Assembly (NCBI RefSeq): GCF_937898475.1
Contig: NZ_CALEJS010000012.1
Coordinates: 1 to 64,000 of the forward strand
Direction of reading: 5' to 3'
DNA: 64,000 bases
From: an uncultured Chitinophaga sp.
GTDB taxonomy: Bacteria > Bacteroidota > Bacteroidia > Chitinophagales > Chitinophagaceae
The position numbers were made by a program, and so were the translations under genes. Positions 17,813-24,878 of the stretch are shown here, piece by piece (within the stretch, counting starts at the first letter, position 1; the number at the start of each line of letters is the position of its first letter). The notes beneath the pieces were generated by a model, which was not told where the DNA came from, ran no database searches, and was given only the letters and a program-made list of their open reading frames with translations.

Positions 17813-19969
17813 ATGAGACGTCAGGTCAAAAAGTTATCAGCTTTTCTTGTACTGTCGTGCCTGGCTGTTGCTGTTGCCAAAGGTCAGTCCAGCACTGGTT
17901 ACACACAGTATGTTAACACATTCGTCGGCACCGCTCCGATGACAGATCCGAAGATCTTAGGCTACACGCTGCCGGAAGGATGGAGGTCCTGGGCAGGTTT
18001 AACCTTCCCCGGCAGCTCATTGCCCAATGCCATGGTGCAGCTCAGCCCTATGACAGAATACGGCTCCGGTGCAGGCTATGAATACGAGGATTCCGTTATT
18101 ATCGGGTTCACACACACGAACAAGGGCCACTGGAACCTCTGTAACATTCCCGTGTTACCGTTGTCCAATCCCGGAGCGCAATTCGGTTCGCGCTTCTCAC
18201 ATCAGCGGGAAAGCGCATCTCCCGGCTTTTACCAGGTTTATCTCGACGATTACAACGTTAACGTCAGCCTTACATCCACCCTGCGTTGCGGTTATCACCG
18301 TTACGAATACAAAGACAATACTTCCAGGCAGATCCTGTTCGACCTTGCCCGCGCCAATAACCGTGTATCCAACTGGCATATTGAAAAGACAGGCAGCAGG
18401 GTGCTGCAGGGTTATCAGCAAACCGGTGAAAAGATTTATTTCTACGCGGTGTTAAACACTGATATCGACAAGCTGGATGTAAAGGAAGAGGGCCAGCGCA
18501 GCGGACATGCCATTGTACATTTGGCGAACGGCCCTGCCACTCCCGTAGAGATGAAAATAGGCCTGTCTTTTGTCAGCTCCGACAATGCCAGGCAGAACCT
18601 GGAAAAGGAGATAGGCAGTAAAACTTTTACCGACATCCGTAACGCAGCTAACCGTAGCTGGGAGGATCTCTTATCCACCATCCAGGTAAAGGGTGGTACC
18701 GATAAGCAGCGCCGGATGTTCTACTCCTGTCTTTACCGGTCTTTCCTCTGGCCGGCGCTCCGCAGCGATGTGAATGGTGAATACACAGATGCCAGAGGCA
18801 ATGTAGTCAAAGCTGATTTCAACTACTACACGGAGCCATCTCTCTGGGATACTTACCGCAATAAAGATGTGCTGCTGGGACTGGTCTCTCCCCGTGTAAC
18901 CCTGGACGTTATTAAGTCAATGAAGGATGTGGGAGATAAGAGAGGGTTCATTCCCACCTTCTTCCACGGTGATCATGGCGCTTCTTCAATTGCAGGCGCT
19001 TACCTCAGAGGTATTGACCAGTTTGATGTGAAAGGTACCTACGAAATATTGCTGAAAAATGCGAACACACCCGGCGGCGCACGCCCGCATATCGCTGAGT
19101 ATAAAGAGAAAGGCTTTATCTCCGATCCGGATGTGCCCAACCCCCATGTAGAGACCAAAGCCAATGCCGGTGTATCCAAAACCCTTGAGTATTCGTATGA
19201 CGATTACTCTGTGGCCCAGATTGCTAAAAAACTGGGGGACACGGCTAATTACTGTATCCTTATGGAGCGGTCGCGCAACTATAAGAACATGTTTGATCCC
19301 TCCACCCGCTTTATGCGCGGGCGCCTGGCAGATGGCAGCTGGATAACGCCCTTCAATCCGCAGTACCCTTATTATGAATATATGTACCGCGAAGCCAATG
19401 CCTGGCAGGTATCCTTTTTTGCCCCCCACGATATGAAGGGGCTGATCGAACTATATGGTGGAAATGCGGGCTTTGAATCCAAGCTGGATTCGCTCTTTAC
19501 CCTGCCCTGGAACCCGGAATACAAAGCCCGCAACGTGGAAACCATGATCGGGCAGTACTGCCATGGCAACCAGCCAGACCATGAAGCGCCGTTCGCTTAT
19601 TATTTCATTGGCAAGCCGGAAAAATCCCAGCGTATCATCGATACTATTCTCAATACCTTATATGGCATCGGAGAGGAAGGTATTGCACTCTGCGGTATGG
19701 ATGACGCAGGGGAGATGTCTGCCTGGTATGTGTTCAGCGCGGCAGGGCTCTATACCTTCTCTGCCACTGATCCGGAGTACCTGGTAACCGTACCGCTCTT
19801 CGATGAAGTGAAATGGAAAACCAGCACCGGTAAACTGCTGACATTAACAAAGACCGGTAAAGGAAGGGCATTAACCGCCATAAAGGTGAACGGAAAGCCG
19901 ATCAAAGGCTATTTTGTACCACATGAGCTGTTTAAGAACGGCGGTCGCATAGAGATGGTTACAAAGTAA
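17813..19969 (+). CDS. GH92 family glycosidase, putative alpha-1,2-mannosidase
   Basis: A 718-residue secreted exo-mannosidase-type enzyme. Signal peptide at about 1-24 (ending AKGQS). N-terminal beta-sandwich features: GLTFPGSSLPNAMVQLSPMT and GFTHTNKGHWNLCNIPVL. The (alpha/alpha)6 catalytic domain contains EPSLWDTYRNKDVLLGLV, KTLEYSYDDYSVAQIAKKLG, GNQPDHEAPFAYYFIGKP and CGMDDAGEMSAWYVFSAAGLY. These are the conserved GH92 stretches, with Asp/Glu residues that bind calcium and catalyse inverting hydrolysis. The natural substrate would be the mannose caps of N-glycans or mannans. It stands outside a SusCD locus. Its last 11 bases overlap the end of the convergent DUF72 gene. Confidence 0.94.
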   Translation: MRRQVKKLSAFLVLSCLAVAVAKGQSSTGYTQYVNTFVGTAPMTDPKILGYTLPEGWRSWAGLTFPGSSLPNAMVQLSPMTEYGSGAGYEYEDSVIIGFTHTNKGHWNLCNIPVLPLSNPGAQFGSRFSHQRESASPGFYQVYLDDYNVNVSLTSTLRCGYHRYEYKDNTSRQILFDLARANNRVSNWHIEKTGSRVLQGYQQTGEKIYFYAVLNTDIDKLDVKEEGQRSGHAIVHLANGPATPVEMKIGLSFVSSDNARQNLEKEIGSKTFTDIRNAANRSWEDLLSTIQVKGGTDKQRRMFYSCLYRSFLWPALRSDVNGEYTDARGNVVKADFNYYTEPSLWDTYRNKDVLLGLVSPRVTLDVIKSMKDVGDKRGFIPTFFHGDHGASSIAGAYLRGIDQFDVKGTYEILLKNANTPGGARPHIAEYKEKGFISDPDVPNPHVETKANAGVSKTLEYSYDDYSVAQIAKKLGDTANYCILMERSRNYKNMFDPSTRFMRGRLADGSWITPFNPQYPYYEYMYREANAWQVSFFAPHDMKGLIELYGGNAGFESKLDSLFTLPWNPEYKARNVETMIGQYCHGNQPDHEAPFAYYFIGKPEKSQRIIDTILNTLYGIGEEGIALCGMDDAGEMSAWYVFSAAGLYTFSATDPEYLVTVPLFDEVKWKTSTGKLLTLTKTGKGRALTAIKVNGKPIKGYFVPHELFKNGGRIEMVTK

Positions 19970-20717
19970 GAAAGCGGTTTAACGTAAGGAGATTGTTCAC
20001 CGCATCTCCTGCAGTATTATTGAAGTAAACAAACACATCTTTCCCTTCATGCAGCCATTGTTGAATGGCATCGGCCTGCCGGCGTAAATAATCACTGGTA
20101 TAACTGCCTTTGTAATCGCCGGCAGGCCCATGAAAGCGGAGGTATACAAAGCCTGCGTCCTTATTCAGCCTTTCATTCTTCGACCTGGGAATATCCTGCA
20201 GCACAATGCAGCACCCATATTCATCCGCCAGCTCATATACCTCCCCAATATACCAGGAAGGATGCCGGAATTCGAGCGCTACCTTCCATTCATGCGGCGG
20301 ATCAATGCCTTGCAGGATGTCCAGCAGCTGCTCTACCTGTGCAAACAGCTCTACAGTAAAGGAGGGCGGGAACTGTATCAGCAGGCAGCCCTTTTGGGTG
20401 CCCGCCTGGCTGATCACCTCCATAAAACGCAGCACATCCTCCGGCTGATAGGCCAGCCCTTTTACATGGGTGATCTCGCGCCACAGCTTAAAGGTAAATA
20501 CAAAATCATCCGGTACACTGTCTGCCCACTTCTTCACGGTAGTTGCCTGCGGCACCTTGTAAAAGGAACTGTTGATCTCTATGCTGTTGAATAAGGATCC
20601 ATAGTAGCTAAGCCGGCTTTTATCCTTAAACTCCGGCGGAAATGCCTGTTTGTTGGGAACCGGCAGTACCAGTCCGCTGGTGCCCGATCGAACGATGCCT
20701 TGGCGTAAAGCTTTCAT
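19959..20717 (-). CDS. DUF72 domain-containing protein
   Basis: A 252-residue TIM-barrel-like protein of the DUF72 (YecE) family. It contains the family landmarks FPPEFKDKSRLSYYGSLFNSIEINSSFYKVP (as pieces LSYYGSLFNSIEINSSFY), FTFKLWREITH, LLIQFPPSF, ALEFRHPSWY, YLRFHGPAGDYKGSYTSDYL and DVFVYFNNTAGDAVNN. The biochemical function is unknown. The start at MKALRQG fits homologues, which begin near the GTSG stretch. It converges on GH92 with an 11-base overlap and is divergent from the promoter at 20747. Confidence 0.92.
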   Translation of the reverse strand: MKALRQGIVRSGTSGLVLPVPNKQAFPPEFKDKSRLSYYGSLFNSIEINSSFYKVPQATTVKKWADSVPDDFVFTFKLWREITHVKGLAYQPEDVLRFMEVISQAGTQKGCLLIQFPPSFTVELFAQVEQLLDILQGIDPPHEWKVALEFRHPSWYIGEVYELADEYGCCIVLQDIPRSKNERLNKDAGFVYLRFHGPAGDYKGSYTSDYLRRQADAIQQWLHEGKDVFVYFNNTAGDAVNNLLTLNRFLTL

Positions 20718-20746
20718 ACCACCAGCCGGGCAAAAATTCAGCCATC

Positions 20747-20777
20747 TTTGCAGATGTCGGGGTATTATGTACTTTTG
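20747..20777 (+). promoter_or_regulatory. Consensus Bacteroidota promoter of the two-component/toxin operon
   Basis: TTTG at 20747-20750, exactly 19 bases, then TACTTTTG at 20770-20777. This is a full match to the -33 TTTG and -7 TAnnTTTG consensus of the primary sigma factor in Bacteroidota. The ATG follows 28 bases later. Confidence 0.75.
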
Positions 20778-20805
20778 AAGTCACATTTAAACCCTCAATT
20801 ATCCG

Positions 20806-21213
20806 ATGAAGACTAATCCTAAACCGCATCTTCCAACAAACACCACTATCTCTCCGGCATCAGCGATCGCCCGAACCAGAACATGGCGGGATTTCATTAC
20901 GAAACATACTGACCTGGGGCCAGGGAAGATACCGCGTGGATGCCGTATCTCTATGGATGATATTATCCGGCTCAGTCGTGATCCGCGCTTTACCGGAGAT
21001 AAGGTAGGTGGTGTACGCGCCTATTTTACCTGCGCAGAAACCGATACTCCGGATCATGTAACGGAGATCGCCCTGATCTTTGTACCCATCGATAAAAAAG
21101 GCAACGATATGATGGTGATAGACCTGCCCCAGGAAGGCGTTGTGGTATCTGCCGTGGAAGACTTTACCAAACCTTGTCCAAGTGCTTGTGATGTGAATAG
21201 TCCGCTCTACTGA
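20806..21213 (+). CDS. Conserved hypothetical protein with C-terminal CPxxCDxxSPL motif
   Basis: A 135-residue soluble protein with no signal peptide or membrane helix. The N-terminal third is Ser/Thr/Pro-rich, followed by a compact region (FTGDKVGGVRAYFTCAETD, EIALIFVPIDKKGNDMMVID). The C-terminus is PCPSACDVNSPLY, with two close cysteines. I recall small Bacteroidota proteins with GxRAYF and CPxxCDxNSPL motifs standing next to a membrane protein like the one downstream, but I know of no characterised function. The first gene of the operon: the next start is 2 bases after its stop. Confidence 0.75.
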   Translation: MKTNPKPHLPTNTTISPASAIARTRTWRDFITKHTDLGPGKIPRGCRISMDDIIRLSRDPRFTGDKVGGVRAYFTCAETDTPDHVTEIALIFVPIDKKGNDMMVIDLPQEGVVVSAVEDFTKPCPSACDVNSPLY

Positions 21214-21215
21214 TC

Positions 21216-21851
21216 ATGTCCTCTTTTACATCGTTATATCTTGGGGTGATCGTACCGGCTGCTACCTGTATACCGATCACCATGGGGATCTTTAAATACC
21301 GCCGCCTGCCCCGCGGGCAGCGGGCTTTATTGACATACCTGTGCATGGCCCTTATGATCAACGCTATTGCCACCATCTATTCGCATCATAATAACCTGCC
21401 GCTGCTGCACATCTATACCATGCTGGAGTTCATACTGCTGGCGCGGTATTATGCGCTGGTCTTCTCTGGCAGGAGGATTGTGCCTTACCTGGTAGCCGCA
21501 GCAATAATCTTTCCTGTTTTTTGTATTGTCAATTTCCTGTTCATCCAGCGTATCTACACCTACAATTCCTATACAAGACCGGTGGAAGCTATTTTCCTGG
21601 TGCTTTGCAGCCTGTTGTATTTCGCTACGCCTTTAAAAGGGGAGGAGCAGTGGGCAGATGTGCCGGATAACTGGGTGAACGCAGGTATTTTGCTCTACTT
21701 TTCAGGGGCCCTGGCGCAGTTCTCTTTCAGCAATGTGCTGGAAGCCACTGCACCTCATTCGGTCATCATGCTGATCCTGGTATTGCATGCTACCCTGGTG
21801 CTGATCATGTACATCCTTTTTACCATAAGCTTTTACAAATGCAGCAGCTGA
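21216..21851 (+). CDS. Hypothetical multi-pass membrane protein
   Basis: A 211-residue integral membrane protein with about seven hydrophobic segments. These include YLGVIVPAATCIPITMG (about 6-24), LTYLCMALMINAIATIYS (about 39-56), YTMLEFILLARYYALVF (about 66-84), VPYLVAAAIIFPVFCIVNFLF, IFLVLCSLLYFATPL, AGILLYFSGALAQF and VIMLILVLHATLVLIMYILF. It has no enzymatic motif that I can see. It lies between a CPxxC protein (2-base gap) and a histidine kinase (13-base overlap). The tight packing suggests a membrane sensor or partner of the kinase; this is inference. Confidence 0.75.
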   Translation: MSSFTSLYLGVIVPAATCIPITMGIFKYRRLPRGQRALLTYLCMALMINAIATIYSHHNNLPLLHIYTMLEFILLARYYALVFSGRRIVPYLVAAAIIFPVFCIVNFLFIQRIYTYNSYTRPVEAIFLVLCSLLYFATPLKGEEQWADVPDNWVNAGILLYFSGALAQFSFSNVLEATAPHSVIMLILVLHATLVLIMYILFTISFYKCSS

Positions 21852-22612
21852 CGGACAATATCTATGTAGTAGTGATCCTGGCTATGGTGGGCACTTTCCT
21901 GATTGTAAGCATCCTGCTATACCTGCATGCGTATAACCGCAACCGTTTATTGCAGCAGCAGCAGCTCTTACAGCAAACCGAGATCGCACACCAGAAAAAG
22001 CTGATGTTAGCCATCTTTGCGTCCCAGGAAGAGGAGCGCCGGAGGATCGGCACCGATTTGCACGACAGCGTGGGCGCAACCTTGTCCTCCCTGCGGCTCA
22101 TCATCAGCAGCATACCTGCCGAAAAAGCAGAGAGCTGTAAAACGATGATCGATCAGATCATTACCGATGTGCGCCATATTGCACATAATATCTCTCCTGC
22201 GGTATTGAACCTGTATGGTTTGTCTGAAGCGGTAGAAGAACTGGCAGACAAGATCAACCAGGCAGGGCGGATCAGTGTATCAACAGATAACCAGGTCGGA
22301 ACCCAGCTGGATCAGTTGCCGCATGCCATTATGTTGTCACTCTACCGGGTGCTGGAAGAACTGCTGAACAATACCATTCGCCATGCCAATGCCACCGCTG
22401 TACGGATCACTTTTTTAGAGGAAGGAGACCGGCTCATCTTGACTTACGCCGACGACGGCAAAGGCCTTCCCCCTGAGATCAGGAAAGGGATGGGCCTTGC
22501 CAGTATCACCAACCGCCTGGAGGTGGCAGGGGCCGCATGGCAGTTTGGAGGAGTCGGGCAAGCCGGATTTGCCATACGTATTGAATTGCCAAAAGCTCAA
22601 AATAATCCATGA
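21839..22612 (+). CDS. Sensor histidine kinase, HisKA_3 (NarL-partner) type
   Basis: A 257-residue kinase with one N-terminal membrane helix (IYVVVILAMVGTFLIVSILLY, in two halves around residue 8-28). A short coiled linker rich in Gln and Leu follows. The dimerization/phosphoacceptor motif RRRIGTDLHDSVGATLSSL places the phosphorylated His at about residue 79. The HATPase domain has an N box (YRVLEELLNNTIRHANA), the DDGKGLP G1 box and the GMGLASITNRL G2 box. It has no periplasmic sensor domain, so the membrane protein encoded upstream may sense the signal. Its start overlaps the upstream gene by 13 bases and its stop overlaps the response regulator start. Confidence 0.93.
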   Translation: MQQLTDNIYVVVILAMVGTFLIVSILLYLHAYNRNRLLQQQQLLQQTEIAHQKKLMLAIFASQEEERRRIGTDLHDSVGATLSSLRLIISSIPAEKAESCKTMIDQIITDVRHIAHNISPAVLNLYGLSEAVEELADKINQAGRISVSTDNQVGTQLDQLPHAIMLSLYRVLEELLNNTIRHANATAVRITFLEEGDRLILTYADDGKGLPPEIRKGMGLASITNRLEVAGAAWQFGGVGQAGFAIRIELPKAQNNP

Positions 22613-23268
22613 ACATGATCAGGATCGCTATCGCAGATGATCATACCTTGTTTCGACAAAGCCTGGCGCTATTGCTGCAGCAGGCGCCTGGTATGGAACT
22701 GGTGGCGGAAGCTGCCGATGGTCCCTCATTGCTGCAGGCCCTCGCTGCAATGCCTTCTCTGCCAGATATTGCGCTGATAGATATAGACATGCCCGGTATG
22801 AATGGGGTGGAGCTGAACGAACACCTGCAGGCAAGCTATCCGCAGGTCAAGGTGGTGGTATTGTCTATCTACACCCAGGAAAGGATCATTTCGCGGATGA
22901 TCAATGCCGGTGCTTCCGCCTATCTTTTCAAAAATTGTGAGAAAGAAGAATTTATCCAGGCAATAGAAACTACCTATAAAAGCGGCTTTTATGTAAATAA
23001 ACAGGTGTTTGAGGCATTGCAGCGAGTGAAGAAGCCTTCCACAGAACTGAAGAATATCAACGCTATCGCCATAGAGCTGACCAACCGGGAAACGGAAGTA
23101 CTGCGTCTCATCTGCCAGGAATACAATAACAGTGAAATTGCAGAAAAGCTCGCTCTGAGCGTGCGCACGGTAGAAGGCCACCGTAATAACCTCCTGCTGA
23201 AGACAGGCTGCCGCAATACTGCCGGCCTGGTGCTTTTCGCCATCCGTTATGGGTTTTTCGTGGCATAA
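22609..23268 (+). CDS. NarL/FixJ-family response regulator
   Basis: A 219-residue regulator. Receiver domain at about 1-125: acidic pair DDHTLFRQSL, phospho-acceptor Asp in ALIDIDMPGMNG, conserved Thr/Ser strand VVVLSIYT and Lys in YLFKNCEKEEF. The LuxR-type HTH is at about 150-215 (LTNRETEVLRLICQEYNNSEIA, with SVRTVEGHRNNL as recognition helix). ATGA overlap with the kinase shows translational coupling. It would bind DNA as a dimer and activate target promoters. The pore-forming toxin gene directly downstream is an obvious candidate target; that is inference. Confidence 0.94.
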   Translation: MNMIRIAIADDHTLFRQSLALLLQQAPGMELVAEAADGPSLLQALAAMPSLPDIALIDIDMPGMNGVELNEHLQASYPQVKVVVLSIYTQERIISRMINAGASAYLFKNCEKEEFIQAIETTYKSGFYVNKQVFEALQRVKKPSTELKNINAIAIELTNRETEVLRLICQEYNNSEIAEKLALSVRTVEGHRNNLLLKTGCRNTAGLVLFAIRYGFFVA

Positions 23269-23290
23269 CCAGGTAGAAATACCTGGTTTT
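23267..23290 (+). terminator. Weak terminator-like hairpin between response regulator and toxin
   Basis: An 8-bp stem, AACCAGGT (23267-23274) and ACCTGGTT (23281-23288), with loop AGAAAT and a short TTTT run. It starts inside the regulator stop codon and could attenuate read-through into the toxin gene. Confidence 0.4.
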
Positions 23291-23374
23291 AAAATGGGTA
23301 CTTCTTCGCTGAAGATGGTTACGGGAATGCAACAACTTGCAGGCATCATTCATCATCACTTAAATCCTGTAAAG

Positions 23375-24553
23375 ATGAAAAATCCTGTAAAACTGAGAAG
23401 TACCACCAGGCTGGTTACCGCACTGCCCACCAGCCAGCAGCTGGCAGATTATGCCAATGCACTGATAGCCGTTAACAGCTACGCCTATGCCATCACTAAC
23501 CAGCAACTACCGGTGCTGAGCTCACCACCAACCGACTATGCTGAATTTGTTACCTCATTTGTTCCTGCAAAGCAGCATGCGTTGGACTGGTCAACGGATA
23601 TTTTTGTGTCCATGGTTCAGCTGCCGGCAACTATCCTGAATCAGGCGGCCAATCTTTTTGGCATAGAGGACGTCCTGATCAATGTTTACCTGGAGGAGCT
23701 GATCAAGGATCCCAATAACACGGAAGCTCAACAGGGATTGCAGAAGGCGCTGAGCGCTACGCAAAACCTGGTACAGAACCAGCTCAATACCGTGTCGCTG
23801 ATCCAATCCCAGCTTAGCCAGTTCCTGTCAGACATACAGGTGGATTATGAGACACTTAACCAGATAGCCGCCGCCGCCCTGGCTGATGCTGGTAATGATC
23901 AAGCGGCTATCGAGCAGCTGAAAGCAGATATTGTCAGTATGAATCAGCAGATTGCCACTTATCAAACCGTACTAACCGCTTCAGAGATCGGGATTCCCTT
24001 ATCCATTTTCGTTGGACTGATAGGGGCGGTAGTGTGCACTATCCCCGGGGCGCAGGGTATAGGCACAGGCCTCATTTTAGCAGGGGTTGCTGGTACCGGC
24101 GCCTCCATAGCGGGTACTGTGATAGCATCAAAGAACATCAAGGCATTACAGGGCGCCATTACGAGTGAGAAAGAGCAGATCTCCAGCCTCAACCAGGATG
24201 TGATCCAGCTGCAGGCGGTAAGCGCCCAGTTTGAAGCATTGCTTGACGTTAGCCTGCAGGCCCAGAATGCTCTTTCCACCATCCGGGATATGTGGACCGA
24301 AATGGATAACGTGATCACTGATGTAAACAATGAGCTGAACGCTGTAGACCAGGATGTGACAGCCGATGACTACTCGCAGGCGCTGTCAGATTTCACGCAG
24401 GGTGCAGAAGCCTGGACTGATGTGGTAAATTTTGCAAAAGGACTGGCCAGTATTAACTATTCCTGGCAGGATACCAGCGGTAACTGGCACCAGTACGGAA
24501 CGCAGAACCCCGGCAGCAACAATGGTAATGTCAACCAGATACAGGCGGCGTAA
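23375..24553 (+). CDS. Alpha-helical pore-forming toxin, HBL/NHE/ClyA-like
   Basis: A 392-residue almost wholly helical protein with long amphipathic Gln/Asn/Leu helices. A single strongly hydrophobic hairpin at about residues 204-252 (IGIPLSIFVGLIGAVVC, GTGLILAGVAGTGASIAG) sits between the long helices. A predicted helical stalk with one central hydrophobic beta-tongue/hairpin is the mark of the ClyA superfamily, which includes Bacillus HBL and NHE, AhlB/SmhB and XaxA/YaxA. Size and layout best fit HBL-B/NheA-like proteins (about 375-390). No signal peptide is seen. The start is uncertain: ATG 23375 (MKNPVKLRS) is my choice. In-frame ATGs at 23249, 23294, 23315 and 23327 are possible, the first overlapping the regulator gene. 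It follows a two-component operon. No second toxin component is visible here. Confidence 0.8.
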   Translation: MKNPVKLRSTTRLVTALPTSQQLADYANALIAVNSYAYAITNQQLPVLSSPPTDYAEFVTSFVPAKQHALDWSTDIFVSMVQLPATILNQAANLFGIEDVLINVYLEELIKDPNNTEAQQGLQKALSATQNLVQNQLNTVSLIQSQLSQFLSDIQVDYETLNQIAAAALADAGNDQAAIEQLKADIVSMNQQIATYQTVLTASEIGIPLSIFVGLIGAVVCTIPGAQGIGTGLILAGVAGTGASIAGTVIASKNIKALQGAITSEKEQISSLNQDVIQLQAVSAQFEALLDVSLQAQNALSTIRDMWTEMDNVITDVNNELNAVDQDVTADDYSQALSDFTQGAEAWTDVVNFAKGLASINYSWQDTSGNWHQYGTQNPGSNNGNVNQIQAA

Positions 24554-24582
24554 GCGTGATCATCGATCCTGATAACCTCCGC

Positions 24583-24837
24583 TCAGCAATGATCCGGGAG
24601 GGGTACATTGTTCACTGATACGAGCGTATCGAGCCGTAATACCAGCCCATTGTCCAACCGCATATATTCCACCTTGTTGAGGGTGTATACATCCTCGATC
24701 CTGGCAGAGACTTCACTTTGCTCACCTTTATCGTCAAAGAAAACGATCCTGCAAATGGTGTGCATGGTGGCCCAGGCTTCCAGGCGGTCATAATAATTGC
24801 AGTCAATGGGCTGGTATGGCTTTTCGGGAGTGCTCAT
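24583..24837 (-). CDS. rof: Rof-like (Rho-binding antiterminator) protein
   Basis: An 84-residue protein. YQPIDCNYYDRLEAWATM near the N-terminus matches the Rof family start (YxPIxCxxYDxLE). The remainder (VYTLNKVEYMRLDNG, LRLDTLVSVNN) follows the small Sm-like beta-barrel of E. coli Rof, with the KNVEYL and LRLDKI segments recognisable. E. coli Rof binds Rho and inhibits termination. The reading in Bacteroidota is by homology only, and the family also contains proteins of unknown role. It faces the toxin gene (29 bases between stops). A small dyad AGTATC-ctaa-GATACT lies upstream at 24851-24866. Confidence 0.75.
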   Translation of the reverse strand: MSTPEKPYQPIDCNYYDRLEAWATMHTICRIVFFDDKGEQSEVSARIEDVYTLNKVEYMRLDNGLVLRLDTLVSVNNVPLPDHC

Positions 24838-24878
24838 AATGGTACCAAATAGTATCCTAAGATACTGCTTCTTTTCCC

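Noticed and set aside
23249..23374. A longer N-terminus for the toxin, overlapping the response regulator
   Set aside because: The added 42 residues do not look like a signal peptide or a toxin start, though ATG 23294 cannot be ruled out.
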